Below, piece after piece: positions 5,413-10,846 of a DNA stretch of 10,846 nt (within the stretch, counting starts at the first letter, position 1; the number at the start of each line of letters is the position of its first letter). Source of the DNA: Candidatus Nitrosopumilus sp. (lineage in GTDB: Archaea; Thermoproteota; Nitrososphaeria; Nitrososphaerales; Nitrosopumilaceae); assembly GCA_013043295.1 (NCBI GenBank), contig JABDOO010000153.1:1-10846 (forward strand), read 5' to 3'. The position numbers were made by a program, and so were the translations under genes. A model generated the notes under the pieces. It was not told the origin of the DNA. It ran no database searches and was given only the letters and a program-made list of their open reading frames with translations.

Positions 5413-7323
5413 ATGAGTTCTGATGATTTTACATGGCTAATTGGAGGTCCTCAAGGAAGTGGGGTAGAATCTGGTGCAAATATTTTCTCCAAAGTATGCG
5501 CTGAGATGGGATATGCCGTATTTGGAAAACGAGAATTTTATTCAAACATCAAAGGTGAGCATAGTTATTTTACTGTAAGAGTATCTGAAAAGAAAATTAA
5601 TTCAAATGTAATTGACGTTAATCTTATGGCATCTTTTGATGCTGAAACAATTTTTCGTCATTATGATGAAGTAATTTCTGGTGGTGCAATAATTTATGAT
5701 TCTGATCTGGAGAAATCAAAAACCGATGATGTACGGACACTTGATGGACCATTCAAAGAAAGACTACACACAGAATTAGAATCAAAAAATAAACCACTTA
5801 CCATTGCAGGAGTTTTAGAGATTGCAAAGGAAAAAGGAGTTTTACTTTATCCCGTATCTTTCAAATCTATTCTTGCTACACTTGCCGAAGAGATGGAAAA
5901 CCCAAGACTAAAGGGACTAGTTAGAATGTTCAATGTTATTGCAGTATCTTTGTCCTTGGGATTAGTCAAGATGCCTCCAGATTCTCTAAACAAAACTATT
6001 GGAGATATCTTTTCAAAAAAACCTGAAATTGCAAAAATAAATCAACACACTGCAACCTACTCATACAACTATGCAACGGCAAAATTTGAGAATTTTAACC
6101 AAACTTTACTTGGAACAGAAAAAGAATCTGATACAATTTTAGTTCAAGGTTTTCAGGGAACTGCTCTAGGAAAAATGGCATGCGGTTGTAGATTCCAATC
6201 TTACTATCCGATTACTCCTGCATCTGATGAATCTGTTTTTCTAGAATCAAATGAACTTCTTGAAATTATTGGTGACAGACCTGGTTCTACTGCTGTAATT
6301 CAAACTGAAGATGAAATTTGTGCAATGGGAATGGCCATAGGTAGCGCACTAACTGGCACACGCTCATCTACATGTACTTCGGGTCCTGGGTTTGCCTTGA
6401 TGACTGAAATGCTAGGCTGGGCTGGAATAAATGAGGTGCCTATTGTTATTACAAACTATCAAAGAAGTGGTCCGTCAACTGGACTTCCAACTAGACACGG
6501 CCAAGATGATTTACTCTTTACAGTATATTCAGGCCATGGAGATTTCCCAAAGATTGTTTATGCATCCGGAGATGTTGAGGAGAGCTTTTACGATACTGGA
6601 AATGTTTTTAATTATTCAGATATTTTTCAAGTTCCTGTAATTCATCTGATGGATAAATTTCAAGCAAGTTCTGTAATTACTTGTAAAAGATTTGATCCGA
6701 AAAAAATTACAATAAATCGTGGTAAACTCTTAGAAAAAGTAGAAGACAACTATAGACGATTTGAGTTTACTGACGATGGTGTGTCTCCACGTTCTAGGTT
6801 GGGTCTAGATAATGGTATTTTTTGGAATACAGGAGATGAATCAGATGAAATGGGACATATTACAGAAGATCCTATTTTACGTGTTAAAATGATGGACAAA
6901 AGAATGTCCAGATTGGATTTAATTTTAAAAAATATCCCTGAATCTCAGCAGGCTGTATCCTATGGTGTTAAAGAGCACACGATAATTTCCTGGGGTTCTG
7001 CAAAGGGCCCTATTCTTGATGCCATTGAGATGCTCAGTAAAGAAGGAATCTCAATTGGGTACGTTCAGCTAAAACTAATGCATCCATTCCCAGCAGACTA
7101 TGTAACATCACTTCTCAAAGATGCAAAAATAATAATCGATATTGAAGCTAATCATTCAGGCCAAATGGGAAAACTATTCAAACAAAATGTTAATCGTGAT
7201 ATTGATTACTTTATCTTAAAATACACTGGTAGAGCAATGACTAGTACTGAAGTTTATGATTCACTTAAAAAAATTATTGAAAACAAAGCTAACAAACGTG
7301 AGGTATTGATGCATGGCGCTTAA
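5413..7323 (+). CDS. 2-oxoacid:ferredoxin oxidoreductase, fused gamma-alpha subunit
   Basis: This is the 636-residue large subunit of the thiamine-diphosphate enzyme that oxidatively decarboxylates a 2-oxoacid (pyruvate, 2-oxoglutarate or others) to its acyl-CoA and reduces ferredoxin in the cytoplasm. Residues about 8-200 are the gamma domain, with GGPQGSGVESGANIF near the start. Residues about 240-440 are the alpha pyrimidine-binding domain, with YPITPA at 265-270, the segment that contacts the 2-oxoacid in the Sulfolobus enzymes, then TSGPGFALM (322-330) and GPSTGLPTRHGQ (353-364). A transketolase C-terminal-like domain follows (about 520-630). The gamma-alpha fusion with a separate beta gene is the two-subunit archaeal type. 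The stop overlaps the beta start by 11 nt, implying translational coupling. Substrate preference cannot be read off reliably; 2-oxoglutarate and pyruvate are the likely ones. Confidence 0.93.
   Translation: MSSDDFTWLIGGPQGSGVESGANIFSKVCAEMGYAVFGKREFYSNIKGEHSYFTVRVSEKKINSNVIDVNLMASFDAETIFRHYDEVISGGAIIYDSDLEKSKTDDVRTLDGPFKERLHTELESKNKPLTIAGVLEIAKEKGVLLYPVSFKSILATLAEEMENPRLKGLVRMFNVIAVSLSLGLVKMPPDSLNKTIGDIFSKKPEIAKINQHTATYSYNYATAKFENFNQTLLGTEKESDTILVQGFQGTALGKMACGCRFQSYYPITPASDESVFLESNELLEIIGDRPGSTAVIQTEDEICAMGMAIGSALTGTRSSTCTSGPGFALMTEMLGWAGINEVPIVITNYQRSGPSTGLPTRHGQDDLLFTVYSGHGDFPKIVYASGDVEESFYDTGNVFNYSDIFQVPVIHLMDKFQASSVITCKRFDPKKITINRGKLLEKVEDNYRRFEFTDDGVSPRSRLGLDNGIFWNTGDESDEMGHITEDPILRVKMMDKRMSRLDLILKNIPESQQAVSYGVKEHTIISWGSAKGPILDAIEMLSKEGISIGYVQLKLMHPFPADYVTSLLKDAKIIIDIEANHSGQMGKLFKQNVNRDIDYFILKYTGRAMTSTEVYDSLKKIIENKANKREVLMHGA
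7300..7304 (+). promoter_or_regulatory. Shine-Dalgarno site of the oxidoreductase beta gene
   Basis: GAGGT lies 8 nt before the ATG at 7313, inside the end of the alpha gene. It supports re-initiation or coupled translation and decides the overlapping start. Confidence 0.55.
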
Positions 7324-8275
7324 ACTTGCTGACTATAAGACAGACGTACACAATGATTGGTGTCCTGGCTGTGGGGATTTTGGAATTGTCAATGCCATCC
7401 AAATGGCACTAGCCGAAATGGGAGTGGAGCGGGACAAGGCCACAATCTTTTCGGGAATTGGCTGTTCTGGAAAGACCTCGCACTTTATCAACACTTATGG
7501 TGTTCATACATTACATGGTCGTGTTTTGACTTTTGCTCAAGGTGCAAAGATCGCAAATCCTGAGATGACTGTGATTGCTGCTGGTGGTGATGGTGATGGT
7601 TTAGGTATTGGTGCTGGTCACTTTGTAGCTGCTGGAAGAAGAAATGTCGATATGACTTACATTATTTTTGATAATGGGGTTTATGGTTTAACCAAAGGAC
7701 AAGCATCTCCTACTTTGAAATTAGGCGAAAAGACAAAATCATTACCATCTCCTAATACAAATTCAAACGTTAATCCAATTGGTTTGGCTGTTGCATCAGG
7801 ATTCACATTTGTAGCTCGTGGATATTCATACGATGTAAGACATCTCAAAGATTTGATAGTTCAAGCTGTAAATCACAAAGGTCTTTCATTTCTTGATGTG
7901 TTGCAACCATGTCCTACATACAATGATCTTAATACTAGAGACTGGTATGCAGGAACTGATTTAGTTGAAGAGGCACAACAAAGACATTCTAGAATCTACA
8001 AACTTGAGGAGCAAGGATTTGAACCTGCAGTACACTATAATTCTGAAGTTGAAGTAAATGAAAAATTATCTCAAGCCTTGATTAAATCACTTGAATGGGG
8101 AGATAAAATTCCTATTGGGGTCTTTTACAAAAACGAACTAGTATCCCCTTATACTCAAAGGATTAAAGATAAGATTCCAAACTATTTAGAAAATTCGCCT
8201 TCAAAACAAAAAATTTCCATAAACGGCCATTCTAATACTGATATTTCCAAAATACTAGATTCTCTACAAGTTTAG
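7313..8275 (+). CDS. 2-oxoacid:ferredoxin oxidoreductase, beta subunit
   Basis: This 320-residue subunit binds thiamine diphosphate and carries the single [4Fe-4S] cluster of the two-subunit enzyme. DWCPGCGDFGI supplies C17 and C20, GIGCSGKTSHFINTYGVHTLHGR (48-70) supplies C51 and cofactor contacts, and LQPCPTYND supplies C200, together the four ligands expected from the Sulfolobus homologue. The metal/diphosphate-binding stretch is GGDGDGLGIGAGHF (91-104), followed by DNGVYGLTKGQASPT (120-134). No extra ferredoxin domain is present, so electrons should go to a free ferredoxin. It overlaps the alpha gene by 11 nt and has its own GAGGT site. The two subunits together make a complete enzyme; the C-terminal 40 residues are family-typical filler of low complexity. 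Confidence 0.93.
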   Translation: MALKLADYKTDVHNDWCPGCGDFGIVNAIQMALAEMGVERDKATIFSGIGCSGKTSHFINTYGVHTLHGRVLTFAQGAKIANPEMTVIAAGGDGDGLGIGAGHFVAAGRRNVDMTYIIFDNGVYGLTKGQASPTLKLGEKTKSLPSPNTNSNVNPIGLAVASGFTFVARGYSYDVRHLKDLIVQAVNHKGLSFLDVLQPCPTYNDLNTRDWYAGTDLVEEAQQRHSRIYKLEEQGFEPAVHYNSEVEVNEKLSQALIKSLEWGDKIPIGVFYKNELVSPYTQRIKDKIPNYLENSPSKQKISINGHSNTDISKILDSLQV

Positions 8276-8298
8276 ATTGATCACTATGACCTAAGAAG

Positions 8299-8304
8299 TT
8301 ATAG
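8299..8304 (+). promoter_or_regulatory. TATA-like box of the 146-residue protein gene
   Basis: TTATAG is centred about 25.5 bp before the TTG at 8327, matching the spacing seen for other genes in the window. It lies in the 51-bp gap after the beta-subunit gene and supports a separate leaderless transcript. Confidence 0.4.
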
Positions 8305-8326
8305 GCAAGTTTCATAGAATAATATT

Positions 8327-8767
8327 TTGCATTTGAACATTAATGAAGCAAATAAAATATTTAGAAAATCAATAATCAAAGGATTCTTTGAGCCTAGTTT
8401 AGTTAATCTTGATTTTAAAAAATCTCCTGTAAAACATCCTGCTATTGGAGATGATGGTCTTATGCAATCTGACCTGCTTCATGTATTCTTTGATCTAGAA
8501 ACTGGTTCGGATTATCCTGATGGTGATGAATGGTTTATTGTTGAATTACTATTTCCTCATGATGTAAAACTGCCTGACTCTCTGATTGGTACCGATTACT
8601 TTACAACATTATCTGTTGAGGAAGGAAAAACATATTGGCATCATAGAGAATTAATTCGCTACAAATATGGCAAAACTAAAAAATTAGTTGACGCATTAGA
8701 GTTTTTAGAATCTAAATACAAAGAGCTTCATGGATTATTAGAGCCATTGCAAAAAGATCTTAAATAA
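8327..8767 (+). CDS. conserved-type hypothetical protein, 146 residues
   Basis: I do not recognise this protein. It is soluble and mixed alpha/beta in appearance, with no cysteines, no signal peptide and no membrane segment. A strand-rich core (DLLHVFFDLETG, then EWFIVELLFPHDVKLP) is followed by an acidic turn, YWHHRELIRYKYG with two adjacent histidines, and a C-terminal charged helix (KKLVDALEFLESKYKELHGL). The start is taken as TTG at 8327 because of the TATA-like box 25.5 bp upstream; a second TTG at 8333 is possible. Its stop overlaps the end of the opposing gene by 8 bp. Function is unknown. Confidence 0.75.
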   Translation: MHLNINEANKIFRKSIIKGFFEPSLVNLDFKKSPVKHPAIGDDGLMQSDLLHVFFDLETGSDYPDGDEWFIVELLFPHDVKLPDSLIGTDYFTTLSVEEGKTYWHHRELIRYKYGKTKKLVDALEFLESKYKELHGLLEPLQKDLK

Positions 8768-9293
8768 TCTCTTTCCATGAATCCCCACTGAAAGTGTATT
8801 TCCTATTTTCAGATGAAGCAGAATCTAATCTCCATCTGATTGATTGGGGATCAAACTTGTATATGATTTGAGAAATTTCTGATGGTAACTTTTGAGGGTC
8901 CATGTGATATGGTAGCAATTCTAAAACAAAATCAATCTTTTCAAGTGCATTATCAAACCATTGCTTGTCTTCTGTATCTATGGTGAAAACAATTTTTGGA
9001 TTGCCAGAAAAATTAATTACGATTTTTAAAGCATTCCCGCTTCCCCTACGCCTTTTCATCTCTTTGAAAACTGACTTGATCTTTTCCCATCGTTTAAAAT
9101 CAAACCATTGGAAAAATTCCTCATTAAACTGTAGGGGGATATCAATATCTAAGAAACTCACAAAATTCTCATCATCTGGCTCAATTTCATCTTGAATAAT
9201 TGTAAAATGAGAATTGAGAAATCCATACAGTACTTCTATCTCCCATGGAGAAACTCCGTAATACCGTAAAGTGGTTTTCACGTTTTCAGACAA
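8760..9293 (-). CDS. hypothetical protein, 177 residues
   Basis: I do not recognise this protein. It is soluble and rich in aromatic and acidic residues, with no cysteines and no membrane helix. A helical N-terminus (SPWEIEVLYGFLNSHF) is followed by an acidic loop, a Trp/Phe-rich segment (EEFFQWFDFKRWEKI), a basic turn KEMKRRRGSG, then two strands (ALKIVINFS, KIVFTID) and further helices. The alternating pattern suggests a compact alpha/beta domain. The TTG start at 9293 is supported by a minus-strand TATTAAT-like box centred 26.5 bp upstream. The gene converges on the neighbouring plus-strand gene with an 8-bp overlap of the coding ends. Confidence 0.72.
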   Translation of the reverse strand: MSENVKTTLRYYGVSPWEIEVLYGFLNSHFTIIQDEIEPDDENFVSFLDIDIPLQFNEEFFQWFDFKRWEKIKSVFKEMKRRRGSGNALKIVINFSGNPKIVFTIDTEDKQWFDNALEKIDFVLELLPYHMDPQKLPSEISQIIYKFDPQSIRWRLDSASSENRKYTFSGDSWKEII

Positions 9294-9315
9294 TGATTTA
9301 AAATCCTAAAAATTG

Positions 9316-9323
9316 TAATTAAA
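9316..9323 (-). promoter_or_regulatory. TATA-like box of the 177-residue protein gene
   Basis: The minus strand reads TTTAATTA, centred about 26.5 bp before the TTG at 9293. It favours leaderless initiation at this TTG. Confidence 0.45.
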
Positions 9324-9369
9324 GCTTCAATTCTGGCCAAACTAGTACAAATCGACCTTAAAATTAAAA

Positions 9370-9375
9370 TTATAT
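9370..9375 (+). promoter_or_regulatory. TATA box of the Met-rich protein gene
   Basis: TTATAT, within an AT-rich run, is centred about 25.5 bp before the ATG at 9398. It overlaps the upstream in-frame ATG at 9374, which would therefore not be in the transcript. No comparable box is found at the right distance from 9374. Confidence 0.5.
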
Positions 9376-9397
9376 GGACTTTGATACAGTATTAGAC

Positions 9398-9724
9398 ATG
9401 AAGAAAGAATTTGTAGTAAAAAGCATTGATTCTGCTCCTGATGGGGCACCATACGTTGTAGTTTCACTATCCTCTCTAAAGGATCTAAAAGAAGGAACTC
9501 AAAACCCACAACCTCCATTTGGAAGTCCAAAAGTAATGGGATTTTCAAACATGAATGATATGATGAAAGACTTGAACAAGATGATGTCTGGAATGGGTGG
9601 AATGGGAATGCAATCAGGTGTTACTCAATTAAAGCTTGAAATGCATGAATACAAAGAGATGAGCCTTTCAGTAGGAGATAAAGTCTTTTTGGAACTTAGC
9701 AAGGCAGAAACTCTGGGCGTCTAG
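9398..9724 (+). CDS. small Met-rich protein, unknown
   Basis: The gene encodes 108 residues from the ATG at 9398. The longest open frame begins at 9374 and adds eight residues (MDFDTVLD), but that ATG lies inside the likely TATA box. Two beta-type segments (EFVVKSID...APYVVVSLSSL at the start, SLSVGDKVFLELSKAE at the end) flank a low-complexity methionine/glycine stretch. That stretch has nine Met in 25 residues (residues 47-71), including NMNDMMKDLNKMMSGMGGMG. Together the flanks could form a small beta-barrel-like domain with a flexible Met loop. Met-rich stretches can bind copper(I), but there is no signal peptide and no His or Cys pattern to support this. I do not recognise the family. 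It ends 3 nt before the stop of the convergent downstream gene. Confidence 0.7.
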   Translation: MKKEFVVKSIDSAPDGAPYVVVSLSSLKDLKEGTQNPQPPFGSPKVMGFSNMNDMMKDLNKMMSGMGGMGMQSGVTQLKLEMHEYKEMSLSVGDKVFLELSKAETLGV

Positions 9725-9727
9725 TAA

Positions 9728-10282
9728 TCACCAGATAGTGTTGAAATATTTCCAACCATAAAATGCTGCAATAGTACCAATTACAAATAACATTGGTTTC
9801 CATGCAAATACCGGAATACTTGGTGTTGCAAGCTTTACTTTGTAATTATCAACAATGGATTGAACATTTTTCTTAATTTTGTCGTGCCAAATACTGTAAT
9901 CAATCTGATATTTTTTTAGAATCTCTTCCACTTCGTAAACAACTGGTGTCCTTTGAGAAAACAAATGTTGTAAATAATCTCTAGATACTTCTACCTCTGC
10001 ATGAATTCCGATTAATCCTTTTTTCAGATCGACCATTCTGACATGCATTTCCCATGGCTTTTTTAATTTTAGATTTAATCCACTTCCAATTTGATCTGGT
10101 TGCTTGTGCTCAAACTTTACTTTGGTAAATCCCTCATCTGCAAAAATTTTTGTGAGTTCCTCAAAACTTTTCTTTACTACTATGTGGAGTTGTTCAACAC
10201 CCTCTTTACTATCAACATCAATTTTGTGTTTAATTCCATCAAAGAATGAAACTGTTTTAGGGTATGTTGTGAGATACTCCAT
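9728..10282 (-). CDS. tail-anchored membrane protein, unknown
   Basis: The gene encodes 184 residues from the ATG at 10282. A hydrophilic N-terminal region of about 160 residues has alternating strands and helices (EQLHIVVKKSFEELTKIF, KPWEMHVRMVDLKKGLIGIHAEVEVS). It ends in one hydrophobic C-terminal segment, PMLFVIGTIAAFYGWKYF (163-180), followed by only four residues. This suggests a cytoplasmic domain anchored by a C-terminal helix. No known domain is recognised; the N-terminal part looks somewhat like a small ligand- or polyketide-cyclase-type alpha/beta fold, but this is weak. A TTG at 10297 extends the frame by five codons, but it lies only 11 bp from the TATA box at 10305-10312, whereas the ATG lies 26.5 bp away. 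Confidence 0.72.
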   Translation of the reverse strand: MEYLTTYPKTVSFFDGIKHKIDVDSKEGVEQLHIVVKKSFEELTKIFADEGFTKVKFEHKQPDQIGSGLNLKLKKPWEMHVRMVDLKKGLIGIHAEVEVSRDYLQHLFSQRTPVVYEVEEILKKYQIDYSIWHDKIKKNVQSIVDNYKVKLATPSIPVFAWKPMLFVIGTIAAFYGWKYFNTIW

Positions 10283-10304
10283 TATTTTTCCCAACAAATT
10301 CCTC

Positions 10305-10312
10305 TATTTAAA
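10305..10312 (-). promoter_or_regulatory. TATA box of the tail-anchored protein gene
   Basis: The minus strand reads TTTAAATA, a very good box A match, centred about 26.5 bp before the ATG at 10282. It decides that start over the TTG at 10297 and shows that the gene can be transcribed separately from the CofE gene upstream. Confidence 0.6.
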
Positions 10313-10330
10313 GCAGAACCGACAATTAGG

Positions 10331-10846
10331 CTAGGGTTTTGGAGGATTTGATAATCCTCTGACATAAACACATTGATCTGGAGATATTGCCATTTCTGCA
10401 GGATTTATCCTTCTATCTGTGAGTTTTGCATCTGAGTTTCTAACTATTGCAAAAGGCTTGGATTCTGCACCTTCTCCCATTTTGTGATTTGCAATTGTTG
10501 CCAGATTATCCACCACTGCTTGAAATGTTACTTTAAGAGGATTCCCATCAAGGTCCTTTTTTGATCTCATATCTAAAACAGGTTCAATTCCTGCACACGA
10601 AATTGCAACACCTGATGTACCAATTCTTGCAGGCATTAATCTGCTATCTACAAGAATTATCCCTACATGAATGAAAAATTTCAAGAAAATTTTCCTTCTG
10701 ATTTCTTCTGCTGTCTGATATGGATTAGAAGGGTATAGGATTGCTCTACCTTTTCTTGCATTTGATTTGTCAATTCCTGCATTTGGGGCTAGAATGTTAT
10801 CTGATGATGTAATTACAAATCCACCAATTCCACCAAAAATTTTATC
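10331..10846 (-). CDS. cofE: coenzyme F420-0:L-glutamate ligase, C-terminal part
   Basis: The frame is open to the right edge and gives the last 171 residues of a protein usually about 250 long. CofE adds glutamate to F420-0 with GTP, making the gamma-linked tail of coenzyme F420 in the cytoplasm. Family features seen are NAGIDKSNA, GRAILYPSNPYQTAEEIR, VDSRLMPARIGTSGVAISCAG, then DMRSKKDLDGNPLKVTFQAVVD and MGEGAESKPFAIVR, followed by a C-terminal extension ending in LSNPPKP. The first residues visible (DKIFGGIGGFVITSSDNILA) precede the AGID motif. No defect is seen within the visible part. It lies upstream of the tail-anchored protein gene on the same strand, 48 bp away, but that gene has its own TATA box. 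F420 synthesis is known in ammonia-oxidising archaea. Confidence 0.85.
   Translation of the reverse strand, partial: DKIFGGIGGFVITSSDNILAPNAGIDKSNARKGRAILYPSNPYQTAEEIRRKIFLKFFIHVGIILVDSRLMPARIGTSGVAISCAGIEPVLDMRSKKDLDGNPLKVTFQAVVDNLATIANHKMGEGAESKPFAIVRNSDAKLTDRRINPAEMAISPDQCVYVRGLSNPPKP

Noticed and set aside
6431..7563. Additional plus-strand frames inside the oxidoreductase alpha and beta genes
   Set aside because: Alternate-frame shadows of strongly conserved enzyme genes.

Overview
The window looks like ordinary chromosome from an ammonia-oxidising archaeon (Nitrososphaerota/Thaumarchaeota, marine Nitrosopumilus/Nitrosarchaeum type). This rests on several things: low GC content, short genes on both strands with very little intergenic DNA, an aRF1-family protein with a GGQ motif, a two-subunit archaeal 2-oxoacid:ferredoxin oxidoreductase, a coenzyme F420 ligase (CofE), and archaeal TATA boxes about 25-28 bp upstream of start codons. 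The taxon is inferred from gene content and style; no rRNA gene is present. I see no tRNA, CRISPR array, insertion sequence or phage gene.

Layout. 1-779 (+): 3' end of a secreted-type protein with a HYR/Ig-like domain, charged helices and a run of 22 aspartates. 852-1910 (+): aRF1/VLRF1-like protein with GGQ but no NIKS stop-codon loop. 1939-3246 (-): FAD oxidoreductase resembling L-2-hydroxyglutarate oxidase. 3335-4014 (+): a small Cys/His protein and a ChuX/HutX-like protein. 4051-4140 (-): a 29-residue open frame with its own TATA box and a hairpin/T-run terminator. 4210-5178 (-): D-2-hydroxyacid dehydrogenase. 5232-8275 (+): a 46-residue, 8-cysteine protein followed by the fused gamma-alpha and the beta subunits of 2-oxoacid:ferredoxin oxidoreductase. 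8327-8767 (+) and 8760-9293 (-): two unknown proteins overlapping tail to tail. 9398-9724 (+): small Met-rich protein. 9728-10282 (-): tail-anchored membrane protein. 10331-10846 (-): C-terminal two-thirds of CofE.

Most genes at the head of a transcription unit appear leaderless. A TATA-like box is centred 25-28 bp before the start codon, and this supports several TTG starts and two starts downstream of the longest open frame (9398 and 10282). The internal oxidoreductase genes have Shine-Dalgarno-like sequences instead. The metabolic genes share a 2-oxoacid/2-hydroxyacid theme: a 2-hydroxyglutarate oxidase-like enzyme, a glyoxylate/hydroxypyruvate reductase-like enzyme and a 2-oxoacid:ferredoxin oxidoreductase. 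They lie in separate transcription units, so a joint pathway is only an inference. The items most worth following up are the NIKS-less GGQ protein, the 29-residue leaderless frame, and the duplicated Cys-motif miniprotein ahead of the oxidoreductase, which shares a divergent promoter box with the dehydrogenase.
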